Of a stretch of 30,611 nt of DNA, positions 22,787 to 30,029 are shown piece by piece; the first letter of the stretch is position 1; each line of letters opens with the position of its first letter. The stretch covers positions 1 through 30,611 of the forward strand of contig JAVESN010000007.1 in assembly GCA_034006575.1 (NCBI GenBank), in the 5' to 3' direction. A program made the translations under genes and the position numbers. Below the pieces are notes generated by a model. The model worked only from the letters and a program-made list of their open reading frames with translations. It had not been told where the DNA came from and searched no databases. Origin of the DNA: Methanimicrococcus sp034006575. GTDB taxonomy: Archaea; Halobacteriota; Methanosarcinia; Methanosarcinales; Methanosarcinaceae.

Positions 22787-24580
22787 ATGGTTAAAATTAC
22801 AGTCGATCCCTTAACAAGAATTGAAGGACACCTGAAGATTATGGCTGACGTCAACGACAAAGGATATGTCACGTCGGCGCAAAGCGGCGGTATGCTTTTC
22901 CGCGGTTTTGAACGCATGCTTCAGAATAAAGATCCCAGAGACGCTTCCCTTCACGTTGCAAGAATTTGCGGCGTTTGTCCGATTTCACACACACAAACCG
23001 CAACAAACGCTCTTGATCATCTCTACAACGTTGCGGAAAGCGTTCCCGAAAACGCGTTGGCCGTTCGAAACTTTATTCAGGCAGCCAACATGATTTCCAG
23101 CCACGCAACGCACATTTACGTTTTATTCGGCCCCGACTTTGCCAACCCGAGATACAGAGACGTTTTGACCGGCCCCGAATTGAATTTGGGCGCAACCGGA
23201 GAAGCCGTTTGGAAAGAACTTCTCGGAAGATTCGCACCCATCAGCTACAAAATGGACGGTAAAGCCATTCCCCCGGGATCCAGCTACATCAACGCGATTT
23301 CCGCAAAGAAAAAACTCCAGCAAGCCATCGCTATTTTCGGCGGTAAAATGCCCCACCCGGCCGTCAACATCGTCGGCGGTGTGACATGCACTCCGAATGT
23401 GGCCGAGATTTCAAAAGTCGGCGCGCTTTACTTAAAAGTGTTGGATTTCGTCAAAGACTTCACGCTCGGCGTGCCGCTTGAGACCTGGGTTCAAAATACG
23501 CATTACGCCAAATCCCCCGACGCGGCCGTTAAATTCGTGACGGACCACTTGGCAAACTTAATCAGCAAAACGCCCGACAACCAATTCACCCGAGAAAACG
23601 GTTGGAAAGATGTCGAGCTTTTCGCAGCTTTTGGTTCCGAACTTGTCGGTGAAAAGATTCTCGGCCTTCCGGCCAGCTTAAGATTCGACAAACTCGGCGG
23701 CTACAGCGACCCGAGCAAGATTTGTTTCATCTCTTACGGCGCGTACTACAAACGCGGACAAGACGGATACTCTCCGGAAAGCCCGACCGGCGAAAGATTC
23801 TGGACATCCGGTGTCGTTTCCGGCAATTTGAAATTCGAAGACTTCGATTCTAAAAAGATCACCGAAAGCATTCAGTGCGCCTTTTATGAAGACGACGTCG
23901 CGTCCCGGCACCCCTATGACGGAACGACCGTTCCGTTGGCGGACACGGACAAGCTTGACTTAAACGCAGGTCCCGCCGACAAATACAGCTGGTTAAAAGC
24001 ACCGCGCTACAACGGTATTCCGGGAGAAGTCGGACCTTTGGCACGCCAGATTGTCGCACAAGATCCGTTGGTCATGGGTCTTGCCAAAGCCTTCAGCGAT
24101 GCGGGCACCTCTCCGGCAAACGTTTACACAAGAGTTCTTGCGCGTATGCAGGAAGTGGCCGTTTTGGCTTACGAGTTGGTGAACTGGGTTAATGATATCG
24201 ACCCGTCCAAACCGTTTATGACAACCGTCGATTTAAGAGCCGCCAAAGACAACCAAGGTATCGGTCTTTGGGAAGCACCCCGCGGTGCGCTCGGCCACTG
24301 GATTGTCGGCGACTCCAAGGGTAAGGTTAAAAATTACCAAGCGATTGTTCCGAGTACTTGGAACTTCGGCCCGCGCGATGAAAACGGTGTCCCAAGCCCG
24401 GTCGAACAGGCCCTTCTCAACAATGCGATTTCAGGCGTTGACAACATCGGCGGCGCAGATTACAACAACCCGGTTGCAATCTACCATGTCGGTCGTTCTT
24501 ACGACCCGTGTATTGCTTGTGCCATTCATACAATTGATGCAACAGGAAAGAATGCCCCGAAAAAATACGAATTATTCTGA
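22787..24580 (+). CDS. vhtA: Membrane-bound [NiFe] hydrogenase large subunit (VhtA/VhoA)
   Basis: The catalytic subunit that splits H2 at the NiFe(CN)2CO centre. In its 597 residues the N-terminal motif RICGVCPISH supplies Cys61 and Cys64, and the C-terminal motif DPCIACAIH supplies Cys575 and Cys578, followed by His581. The 16 residues after that histidine (beginning TIDATGKN) are the extension that the maturation protease removes; vhtD lies downstream in this window. RIEGH (11-15) is also conserved. It has no signal of its own and would be carried out with VhtG by the Tat system. GGAG and GTGATG precede the ATG. It shares the C-rich codon choice of vhtG. Confidence 0.97.
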   Translation: MVKITVDPLTRIEGHLKIMADVNDKGYVTSAQSGGMLFRGFERMLQNKDPRDASLHVARICGVCPISHTQTATNALDHLYNVAESVPENALAVRNFIQAANMISSHATHIYVLFGPDFANPRYRDVLTGPELNLGATGEAVWKELLGRFAPISYKMDGKAIPPGSSYINAISAKKKLQQAIAIFGGKMPHPAVNIVGGVTCTPNVAEISKVGALYLKVLDFVKDFTLGVPLETWVQNTHYAKSPDAAVKFVTDHLANLISKTPDNQFTRENGWKDVELFAAFGSELVGEKILGLPASLRFDKLGGYSDPSKICFISYGAYYKRGQDGYSPESPTGERFWTSGVVSGNLKFEDFDSKKITESIQCAFYEDDVASRHPYDGTTVPLADTDKLDLNAGPADKYSWLKAPRYNGIPGEVGPLARQIVAQDPLVMGLAKAFSDAGTSPANVYTRVLARMQEVAVLAYELVNWVNDIDPSKPFMTTVDLRAAKDNQGIGLWEAPRGALGHWIVGDSKGKVKNYQAIVPSTWNFGPRDENGVPSPVEQALLNNAISGVDNIGGADYNNPVAIYHVGRSYDPCIACAIHTIDATGKNAPKKYELF

Positions 24581-24582
24581 AA

Positions 24583-24588
24583 AGGAGG
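24583..24588 (+). promoter_or_regulatory. Strong ribosome-binding site of vhtC
   Basis: AGGAGG within AAAGGAGGTT stands eight bases before the vhtC ATG, just after the vhtA stop. It is among the strongest sites in the window and fixes the vhtC start. Confidence 0.8.
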
Positions 24589-24596
24589 TTTTCTAA

Positions 24597-25355
24597 ATGT
24601 CACAAAATGCAGAGAAAACCATCATCGTAGAACGGTATAACTGGATTGAGCGGTGGACGCATACGTTTCACGCCCTCGCCATGTTGGTTTTAATCTTTAC
24701 CGGCTTAGCCATTTACTTCGGGTGGGGAGAAATTATCTCTTTCCACACCGCTCGTACTTTACATATGGTCTTTGTTCCGGTTTTGATTTTAACCAACTGG
24801 TTCTTGGTCCCGTACGGAATCGTTTCCCACGGTTGGCAAGAAGGCGGTATAAAAGGTATTGCCACGCACTTCTACCACAGTTACGTCTTCAATAAGGAAG
24901 ATTATTACCGTTTAAAAGGCATGGTTCTCAATTTCTTCGGAAAACAAAAAGAATATCCGGCATTTACGATTTACAACAAAACCACGGGACATTATAAAAC
25001 AAAGCTTCACCCGATGTTTAAAATTTTCATCGTGATTGAAGGGCTTTGTATTTTCCTGATCTTCATTACGGGAATCGTCCTCTATAAAGTGGATTGGAGT
25101 ATCATCGGTATCCCGATTGCGCAATGGTTGACCATCATCTTTGGTTGGGTTTCCCCCCTCTTAAATATGAACGGTCTTCAATTCGCCCGTTGGTTGCACT
25201 TGGCGTTAACATACTTCTTTATCTTCGAATTGATTTGCCACGCACTCATTTTGGAGTTCGACTCAAAGGTTTTCAAATACTGGAAAGCTATCTTTATCGA
25301 CGGAAAAGAAGACTTAAACAGCCCGATTGTTCAAATCATTGAAGAAGAGCATTAA
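24597..25355 (+). CDS. vhtC: Hydrogenase cytochrome b subunit (VhtC/VhoC)
   Basis: The di-haem membrane cytochrome that takes electrons from VhtG and reduces methanophenazine. The 252-residue protein has about five membrane segments (near 24-42, 54-74, 140-163, 171-189 and 196-218). Likely haem-ligand histidines are His25 in TM1 (HTFHALAML), His56 in TM2 (ARTLHMVFV), and His201 and His215 in the last helix (ARWLHLALTYFF and ELICHALI). A long hydrophilic loop (about 78-138) separates TM2 and TM3, as in the NiFe cytochrome b family. It is 16 bases after vhtA. Its presence points to a methanogen with cytochromes, i.e. Methanosarcinales. Confidence 0.95.
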   Translation: MSQNAEKTIIVERYNWIERWTHTFHALAMLVLIFTGLAIYFGWGEIISFHTARTLHMVFVPVLILTNWFLVPYGIVSHGWQEGGIKGIATHFYHSYVFNKEDYYRLKGMVLNFFGKQKEYPAFTIYNKTTGHYKTKLHPMFKIFIVIEGLCIFLIFITGIVLYKVDWSIIGIPIAQWLTIIFGWVSPLLNMNGLQFARWLHLALTYFFIFELICHALILEFDSKVFKYWKAIFIDGKEDLNSPIVQIIEEEH

Positions 25356-25377
25356 TTAAAAAAGAAAACGAATTAAA

Positions 25378-25422
25378 AAAAGGAAAAATTAAGGAAAACC
25401 CTCTTTTTCCTTTTCTTTTTTT
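25378..25422 (+). terminator. Hairpin plus T-run after vhtC
   Basis: AAAAGGAAAAA (25378-25388) pairs perfectly with TTTTTCCTTTT (25404-25414) around a 15-base loop and is followed by C and seven T. It starts 22 bases past the vhtC stop and could end the vhtGAC transcript. Confidence 0.6.
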
Positions 25423-25542
25423 ATCTTTTTTATTTTTGCTCTTTTTTTATTTTTGTTTCATTTCTATTTTCGTTTTGTTTTATTTTTGATTTTTTTGTTT
25501 CTTTCTATATCTTTTCGTTTTCATTTTTATTTTATTCTTTAA

Positions 25543-25823
25543 TTTCTATCTTTTTGGCTATCTTATATTTTTTTAAATCCCAATTTCCGCCTCCGCTCTT
25601 TTTGATTTTGAGCAAGCGAAGCGCGCAAAAAATCGAAATTTGTGGATTGACCCCCAAATTATCATCCAAAACTCGCCTCATTTTTTTCCTTTCAAAATTT
25701 AAACTTGGCCCGCGTTCTTGCTGACGGGGATCCGTTTTTTTGAAAAACCAAATGTCTCCTCTTCAAAATCAACGATAAGGTACCCGCATTACTTTCTGTT
25801 ATCGTGTTTAAGTCAGGTCGGGC
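25543..25823. repeat. Structured repeat element, copy 1
   Basis: The copy begins TTTCTATCTTTTTGGCTATC and runs through AATCCCAATTTCCG to a left hairpin: TTTGATTTT (25601-25609) against AAAATCGAAA (25629-25638), with GAGCAAGCGAAGCGCGC in the loop. It ends with a right hairpin, CGATAA (25772-25777) against TTATCG (25799-25804), followed by TGTTTAAGTCAGGTCGGGC. Both ends recur in copy 2; the middle does not. Orientation and function are unknown. Confidence 0.7.
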
Positions 25824-25904
25824 ATTCTTGTTTTTTATTTTTATTTTTGTTTTTACATTAGATTTTTGTTTTTGTTTTCATTTTATTTTTGTTTAACTTT
25901 TTTA

Positions 25905-26271
25905 TTTCCATCTTTTGGCTGTCTTATATTTTTCAAAATCCCAATTTCCGTCCCTCTCATTTTTGATTTTGAGCAAGCGAAGCGCGCGAAAAATCGAAAT
26001 TTGCGGATGAACTCCTTTTTTTTAAAAAACACAAAACGGAATGTACTCAAATATAAATTATAAATATATTTTTTTAAAGCGGTTGGTTGATTTTGATTTA
26101 TTTTATCGGGTCGAATCCGTTCGCTTTGTCACGCCTTCGGCGATGCCTGCAGCGAACGGTCGTTTTTGAGGTTTGATTAATGTTTGAAAAACGGTTGCCG
26201 GATTTTAAATATTAAATCAACGATAAAATATCCCTGTCGCTTTCTGTTATCGTGTTTAAGTCAAGTCGGGC
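25905..26271. repeat. Structured repeat element, copy 2
   Basis: The copy begins TTTCCATCTTTTGGCTGTC and keeps the left-end sequence and hairpin with few changes (the AGCAAGCGAAGCGCGC core is identical and starts 361 bases after that of copy 1). It ends with CGATAA (26221-26226) and TTATCG (26247-26252), then TGTTTAAGTCAAGTCGGGC. The middle is longer than in copy 1 and includes a separate strong hairpin at 26117-26159. Confidence 0.7.
26117..26159. other. Long hairpin with inner stem-loop
   Basis: CCGTTCGCT (26117-26125) is perfectly complementary to AGCGAACGG (26151-26159). Inside, CGC (26132-26134) pairs with GCG (26140-26142) around CTTCG. TCGTTTTTG follows on the plus strand, resembling a termination signal. 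It is strikingly G+C-rich for this spacer. It could be a terminator, a structured RNA part or a palindromic repeat. Confidence 0.6.
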
Positions 26272-26374
26272 GTTTTTTTTATTTTTTTCTAACGGTTTGT
26301 TTTTGCTTTTGTTTTTGTTGTTTTTGTTTCTAATAATTTTTTAAAAAATTTACACCTTTTTCAGTGAGAAGCCC

Positions 26375-26382
26375 TTTTATAT
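26375..26382 (+). promoter_or_regulatory. Candidate TATA box of vhtD-hypF
   Basis: TTTTATAT lies about 60 bases before the vhtD ATG. The start would fall near 26403-26407, with a leader of about 30 bases. It suggests vhtD is transcribed separately from vhtGAC. Confidence 0.5.
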
Positions 26383-26436
26383 CATACCGATAATTCATTA
26401 ACCATATCAAAATATCAAAATCGGCAGGTGTTTTTT

Positions 26437-26994
26437 ATGGCTCTTTTAAAAACAATTCGAATTATGGGGTGCGGAAATTTATGGATGGGAGACGACGGGT
26501 TTGGCATTCGTGCGGTTGAAAAGTTAATCGAGATTCAAGATAAATTAAAAAACGGTTTATCGCCCTCGGATCCGATTTTCTCCGGCTTGCCCGTGAACGC
26601 TTTGTCCTGCTTGCCGGAAGTCGACATCATAGACGCCGGCGTTTCCGGATTGGATATGCTTTGTTTTTTGGAAGGGTTTGATAAAATTATTATTATCGAC
26701 GCTTTGAAAAGCGATCAGCGGTTGGGGACGATTTTAAAAATAAACGGCGAAGACTTGTTGGAAGGAGAAGGCGTCGGGAAAATGATGTCGTCTCACGATG
26801 TTTCCGTTCCGACGGTTCTTTCAATCGCGCGCGAAGTTCAAGGATTGCCCGAAATCATCGTTTACGGCGTTGAGATTGAAAAACATCCCGATGAAGTTCA
26901 CTTGACGTCTGAGATGAGTCCGGAAGTCATAGAAGCGATTGACCGCGTGATTCCAATCGTTTTAAAAGAATTGGAAAACGATTTAAAAATTTAA
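26437..26994 (+). CDS. vhtD: Hydrogenase maturation endopeptidase (VhtD, HybD/HycI family)
   Basis: A 185-residue nickel-dependent protease that cuts the C-terminal tail off the large subunit once nickel is in place. The fold signature MGCGNLWMGDDGFGIRAVE (10-28) contains the acidic metal ligand at Asp20 (Glu in E. coli HybD). Asp67 lies in DIIDAGVSGLD and His120 in SSHDVSVP, completing the three ligands. Its expected substrate is VhtA. The ATG at 26437 follows AGGTG by six bases; an upstream in-frame GTG overlaps that site and is rejected. In Methanosarcina the D gene directly follows vhtC; here it is about 1.08 kb away with its own likely promoter. hypF begins 69 bases further on. Confidence 0.93.
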   Translation: MALLKTIRIMGCGNLWMGDDGFGIRAVEKLIEIQDKLKNGLSPSDPIFSGLPVNALSCLPEVDIIDAGVSGLDMLCFLEGFDKIIIIDALKSDQRLGTILKINGEDLLEGEGVGKMMSSHDVSVPTVLSIAREVQGLPEIIVYGVEIEKHPDEVHLTSEMSPEVIEAIDRVIPIVLKELENDLKI

Positions 26995-27063
26995 ACCCTT
27001 TGACTATTTTTGAATGATTTCATTTCATCTGTTTCTTTCATTCAATATTAAAAACAATCGAGA

Positions 27064-29871
27064 ATGAGCATGTCCGCCGTAATTTATAACCGGATTGAAA
27101 TCAAAGGCGTCGTTCAAGGGGTCGGTTTCAGGCCCTTTGTTTACAAAACCGCCGTGCAAAACAACATTTTCGGATCGGTTGCGAATTTGGGGAACATGGT
27201 TCAGATTTTCGCGGCGGGAACCCCCCAAGACATGGATTCTTTTTTATCGGATTTAATGACAAAAAATCCGCCGCTTTCTCAAATCGATCAATCGGATATT
27301 TCCGTTTTAAATTCCGATGAAATTTCGGGTTCCGCCTCTCATTTCAAATTCGGCGAATTTCAAATTTTAAAAAGTTTAAAAGGCGATTCCGGCAACTCCA
27401 TTATTCCGCCGGACACGGCGGTTTGCGCGGAATGTTTGTCCGATATCCAAACATTCGGAAATTCCAGACACATGTATCCGTTTACGGTTTGCACCAATTG
27501 CGGCCCGCGTTATACCACCGTTTTTAAATTGCCTTACGATCGCAAAAACACGGTGATGGAGGACTTTCCGCTTTGCGAGAACTGCCTTTTTGAATACACG
27601 AATCCCGACGACCGCAGATATCACGCACAACCCCTTTGTTGCCCGAATTGCGGTCCGATTCATACTTTTGAACGAGCGGCAAAGAATCAAAATACGGCGG
27701 AAAATCAGGTTTTAAGTGAAAACAAAAATAAAAAAGGAATTGAAAGCGAAAACGGAATTGAAAGCGAAAGTAAAAACGGAATTGAAATTGAAAGTAAAAA
27801 CGGAAATGAAATTGAAAGCGAAAACAAAATTGAAAGCGAAAGTAAAAACGGAATTGAAATTGAAAGTAAAAACGGAAATGAAATTGAAAGTAAAAACGGA
27901 ATTGAAATTGAAAGTAAAAACGGAATTGAAATTGAAGGTAAAAACGGAATTGAAATTGAAAGTAAAAACGGAAATGAAATTGAAAGCGAAAACAAAATTG
28001 AAAATGAAAAGCGTCGGATCGGTCAAAACGATTCGGGCAATCGGGACTCTATCGTTTTATCAACGGGCGACGACGCTTTAAAACAGGCGGCGAAAGCGGT
28101 TGACGACGGTTTTATTATCGCTTTTAAAGGAGACGGCGGTTTTCATTTGGTCTGTGACGCTTTTTCGGAAAGCGCCGTCTTTTTATTGCGTCAAAGACTC
28201 CATCGGTCATCTCAGCCGTTTGCAGTGATGGTCCGAAATGCGGATGTTGCGCAAAAAAACACTCACATTCAAAAAAACGAAAAAGAATTTTCCCTCCTCA
28301 AAAATATTCGTCGACCGATTGTCATTTGTTCCAAATCCGATTCTTACGAATTCGCGCCGTCGGTTTCGCCGAAATTCCATAACGTTGGCATGATGCTTCC
28401 TTATTCCGCGGCGCATTACGTTTTTTTCGAATATTTAAAAACGGATGCCGTTGTGATGACATCCGCCAATTTGCCGGGACTTCCGATGGTCATTGACAAC
28501 GACGACGCGTTTTTTAAACTTTCCTCTCTCGCCGATTATTTTCTTTTCCACAACCGGTTGATTCAAAATCGAACGGATGACACGGTCATTCGTGTCGTCA
28601 ACGACAATCCGATTTTTTTAAGACGCTCGCGCGGTTTTGTTCCCGAAAAAATAAAACTGCCGTTTTCCTCTCCCGTCGAAATCGCGGGCGTCGGCGCCGA
28701 AATGAATAACACGCTGGCTTTTGGAAAAGAGGACAATATTTTCCTTTCCCAATACATCGGCAACACAAAACATTTAAAAACCGCCGCTTATCATTCCGAA
28801 GCTTTTGAAACGCTTCAAACGTTGACCGGCATTTCTCCAAAACGGATTGTGTGCGACCAACATCCCGATTTTAACACCACGCGTTTTGCCGAAGAATACG
28901 CCCAAAAAAGAAACATCGAATGCGTCAAAATCCAACACCATCACGCGCATATTTGTTCCGTTATGGCGGATAATTTTCTCCCACCTGATTCCGTGGTTTT
29001 GGGAGTCGCATTAGACGGTGTCGGCTACGGCGACGACCAAACCGTTTGGGGCGGTGAGATTTTAAAATGTACTTACACGGATTACGAGCGCTTGTCTTCT
29101 TTGGCGCCTCAGCCCATGCCCGGCGCAGATTTGGCGACAAAATATCCGTCGCGGCTGGTTTTTGGAATGCTTTATCCGTACGTTTTAAACAAAAAAATCT
29201 CAAAAGAAGAGTTGTTGTCTCTAAACCTTTATTTCCCGCATGGTCCAATCGAATCAAATATCGTTTTATCCCAATTGGCGTCCGGCTTAAACGTCGCTTT
29301 TTCCAGCAGTTCGGGGCGCGTGTTGGATGCCGCAGCAAGCTTGCTCGGTCTTTGCGATGTGAGAACTTTTGACGGCGAACCGGCCATGCTTTTAGAATCC
29401 GCGGCATATTCCGGTTTTTTAGAAAACCCGGACCTCAATTATTTCCGCCCCGAAATTGTTGAAATAAAAACAAAAAACGGAGAAAAACGTTTCGTTTTAG
29501 ACACGAGCGCGCTTCTTTATTCTCTTTATTTGGAAGTTGCGCCAAACAACTCAGAATCCCCGTTTATTTCGTTTACGAAAAACGAACTTGCGGCCATGTT
29601 CGTTCACGCTTTTTCCATCGGAATCGGCCGTTTGGTTTTAAAACACGTTCGGGAAACCGGCATCCTCCACGTTTGCGTTTCAGGCGGCGTTGCCAATAAT
29701 GATTATATCGTTACGGCCTTGTCGGATTTTCTCAAAGAAAATGGCATTGATTTGCTGATGCACAAAAATCTGCCGCCCGGCGATGGTTGTATCTCTCACG
29801 GACAAATCGTGTCCGCGGCCGCAAAACTCCTCTTTTCCGATAAAGAAAGCTTTCCGCAGAATAACCTTTAA
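27064..29871 (+). CDS. hypF: Carbamoyltransferase HypF with a repeat insertion
   Basis: HypF makes carbamoyl-adenylate from carbamoyl phosphate and ATP and passes the carbamoyl group to HypE. At 935 residues it is much longer than the usual 740-780. Domains: acylphosphatase (about 8-95, with VVQGVGFRPF and Arg23), zinc fingers (121-196, pairs at Cys121/124, 143/146, 171/174 and 193/196), YrdC domain (from about 330, KGDGGFHLV), and the Kae1-like domain with HHHAHICSV (about 625), ALDGVGYGDDQTVWGGE and VSGGVANNDY (about 874). Between zinc fingers and YrdC, residues about 217-316 are tandem copies of GIEIESKN-type octapeptides, encoded by a 24-bp repeat (27712-28010). All catalytic segments appear intact, so the protein is probably active. 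No strong ribosome-binding site is visible; an ATG two codons later is possible. It likely forms a unit with vhtD. Confidence 0.95.
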   Translation: MSMSAVIYNRIEIKGVVQGVGFRPFVYKTAVQNNIFGSVANLGNMVQIFAAGTPQDMDSFLSDLMTKNPPLSQIDQSDISVLNSDEISGSASHFKFGEFQILKSLKGDSGNSIIPPDTAVCAECLSDIQTFGNSRHMYPFTVCTNCGPRYTTVFKLPYDRKNTVMEDFPLCENCLFEYTNPDDRRYHAQPLCCPNCGPIHTFERAAKNQNTAENQVLSENKNKKGIESENGIESESKNGIEIESKNGNEIESENKIESESKNGIEIESKNGNEIESKNGIEIESKNGIEIEGKNGIEIESKNGNEIESENKIENEKRRIGQNDSGNRDSIVLSTGDDALKQAAKAVDDGFIIAFKGDGGFHLVCDAFSESAVFLLRQRLHRSSQPFAVMVRNADVAQKNTHIQKNEKEFSLLKNIRRPIVICSKSDSYEFAPSVSPKFHNVGMMLPYSAAHYVFFEYLKTDAVVMTSANLPGLPMVIDNDDAFFKLSSLADYFLFHNRLIQNRTDDTVIRVVNDNPIFLRRSRGFVPEKIKLPFSSPVEIAGVGAEMNNTLAFGKEDNIFLSQYIGNTKHLKTAAYHSEAFETLQTLTGISPKRIVCDQHPDFNTTRFAEEYAQKRNIECVKIQHHHAHICSVMADNFLPPDSVVLGVALDGVGYGDDQTVWGGEILKCTYTDYERLSSLAPQPMPGADLATKYPSRLVFGMLYPYVLNKKISKEELLSLNLYFPHGPIESNIVLSQLASGLNVAFSSSSGRVLDAAASLLGLCDVRTFDGEPAMLLESAAYSGFLENPDLNYFRPEIVEIKTKNGEKRFVLDTSALLYSLYLEVAPNNSESPFISFTKNELAAMFVHAFSIGIGRLVLKHVRETGILHVCVSGGVANNDYIVTALSDFLKENGIDLLMHKNLPPGDGCISHGQIVSAAAKLLFSDKESFPQNNL
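27712..28010 (+). repeat. In-frame 24-bp tandem repeat inside hypF
   Basis: The unit GGAATTGAAATTGAAAGTAA plus AAAC (24 bases, eight codons) is repeated with swaps to GGAAATGAA and AGCGAAAAC variants. It contains almost no T/C-rich codons and resembles the intergenic purine-rich tracts rather than the flanking hypF coding sequence. All changes keep the frame. Confidence 0.9.
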
Positions 29872-29945
29872 ATATAATTGTTATGATTATACGGTTGCTT
29901 TATTTTCTAAAAGCAAAAACCAAGCCGCTCATTTAATTTCATTCT

Positions 29946-30029
29946 GCGAGGGTTGTCGAGCTGGTCAAAGGCGTTGGACTTAAGATCCAATTTCGAAGGA
30001 ATTCGTGGGTTCAAATCCCATCCCTCGCA
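29946..30029 (+). tRNA. tRNA-Leu (anticodon TAA)
   Basis: Acceptor stem GCGAGGG (29946-29952) pairs with CCCTCGC (30022-30028), with discriminator A30029. The D-arm contains GAGCTGGTCAAAGGC. The anticodon stem is TTGGA/TCCAA with loop CTTAAGA, anticodon TAA at 29981-29983, reading UUA/UUG leucine codons. A long variable arm (about TTTCGAAGGAATTC) marks a class II tRNA. The T-arm is GTGGG-TTCAAAT-CCCAT. CCA is not encoded and there is no intron. A T-rich run near 30089-30098 may end transcription. Confidence 0.96.

Larger units (their letters stand above)
25356..26436. other. Gene-free 1.08-kb spacer between vhtC and vhtD
   Basis: It holds the vhtC terminator hairpin, T-rich simple sequence (25420-25540), two related copies of a structured element (25543-25823 and 25905-26271), T-rich sequence between and after them, and the vhtD TATA box. 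Short open frames such as one at 25866-26063 have no ribosome-binding site and consist of Phe/Leu-rich peptide. No protein gene or tRNA is seen. Confidence 0.8.

Noticed and set aside
25866..26063. A 65-codon plus frame in the vhtC-vhtD spacer
   Set aside because: Phe/Leu-rich peptide crossing the duplicated element, no ribosome-binding site, not preserved in the other copy.
27705..28026. Minus-strand hydrophobic repeat frames opposite hypF
   Set aside because: Complement of the hypF 24-bp repeat; no start signals, and the plus frame continues into both flanking HypF domains.
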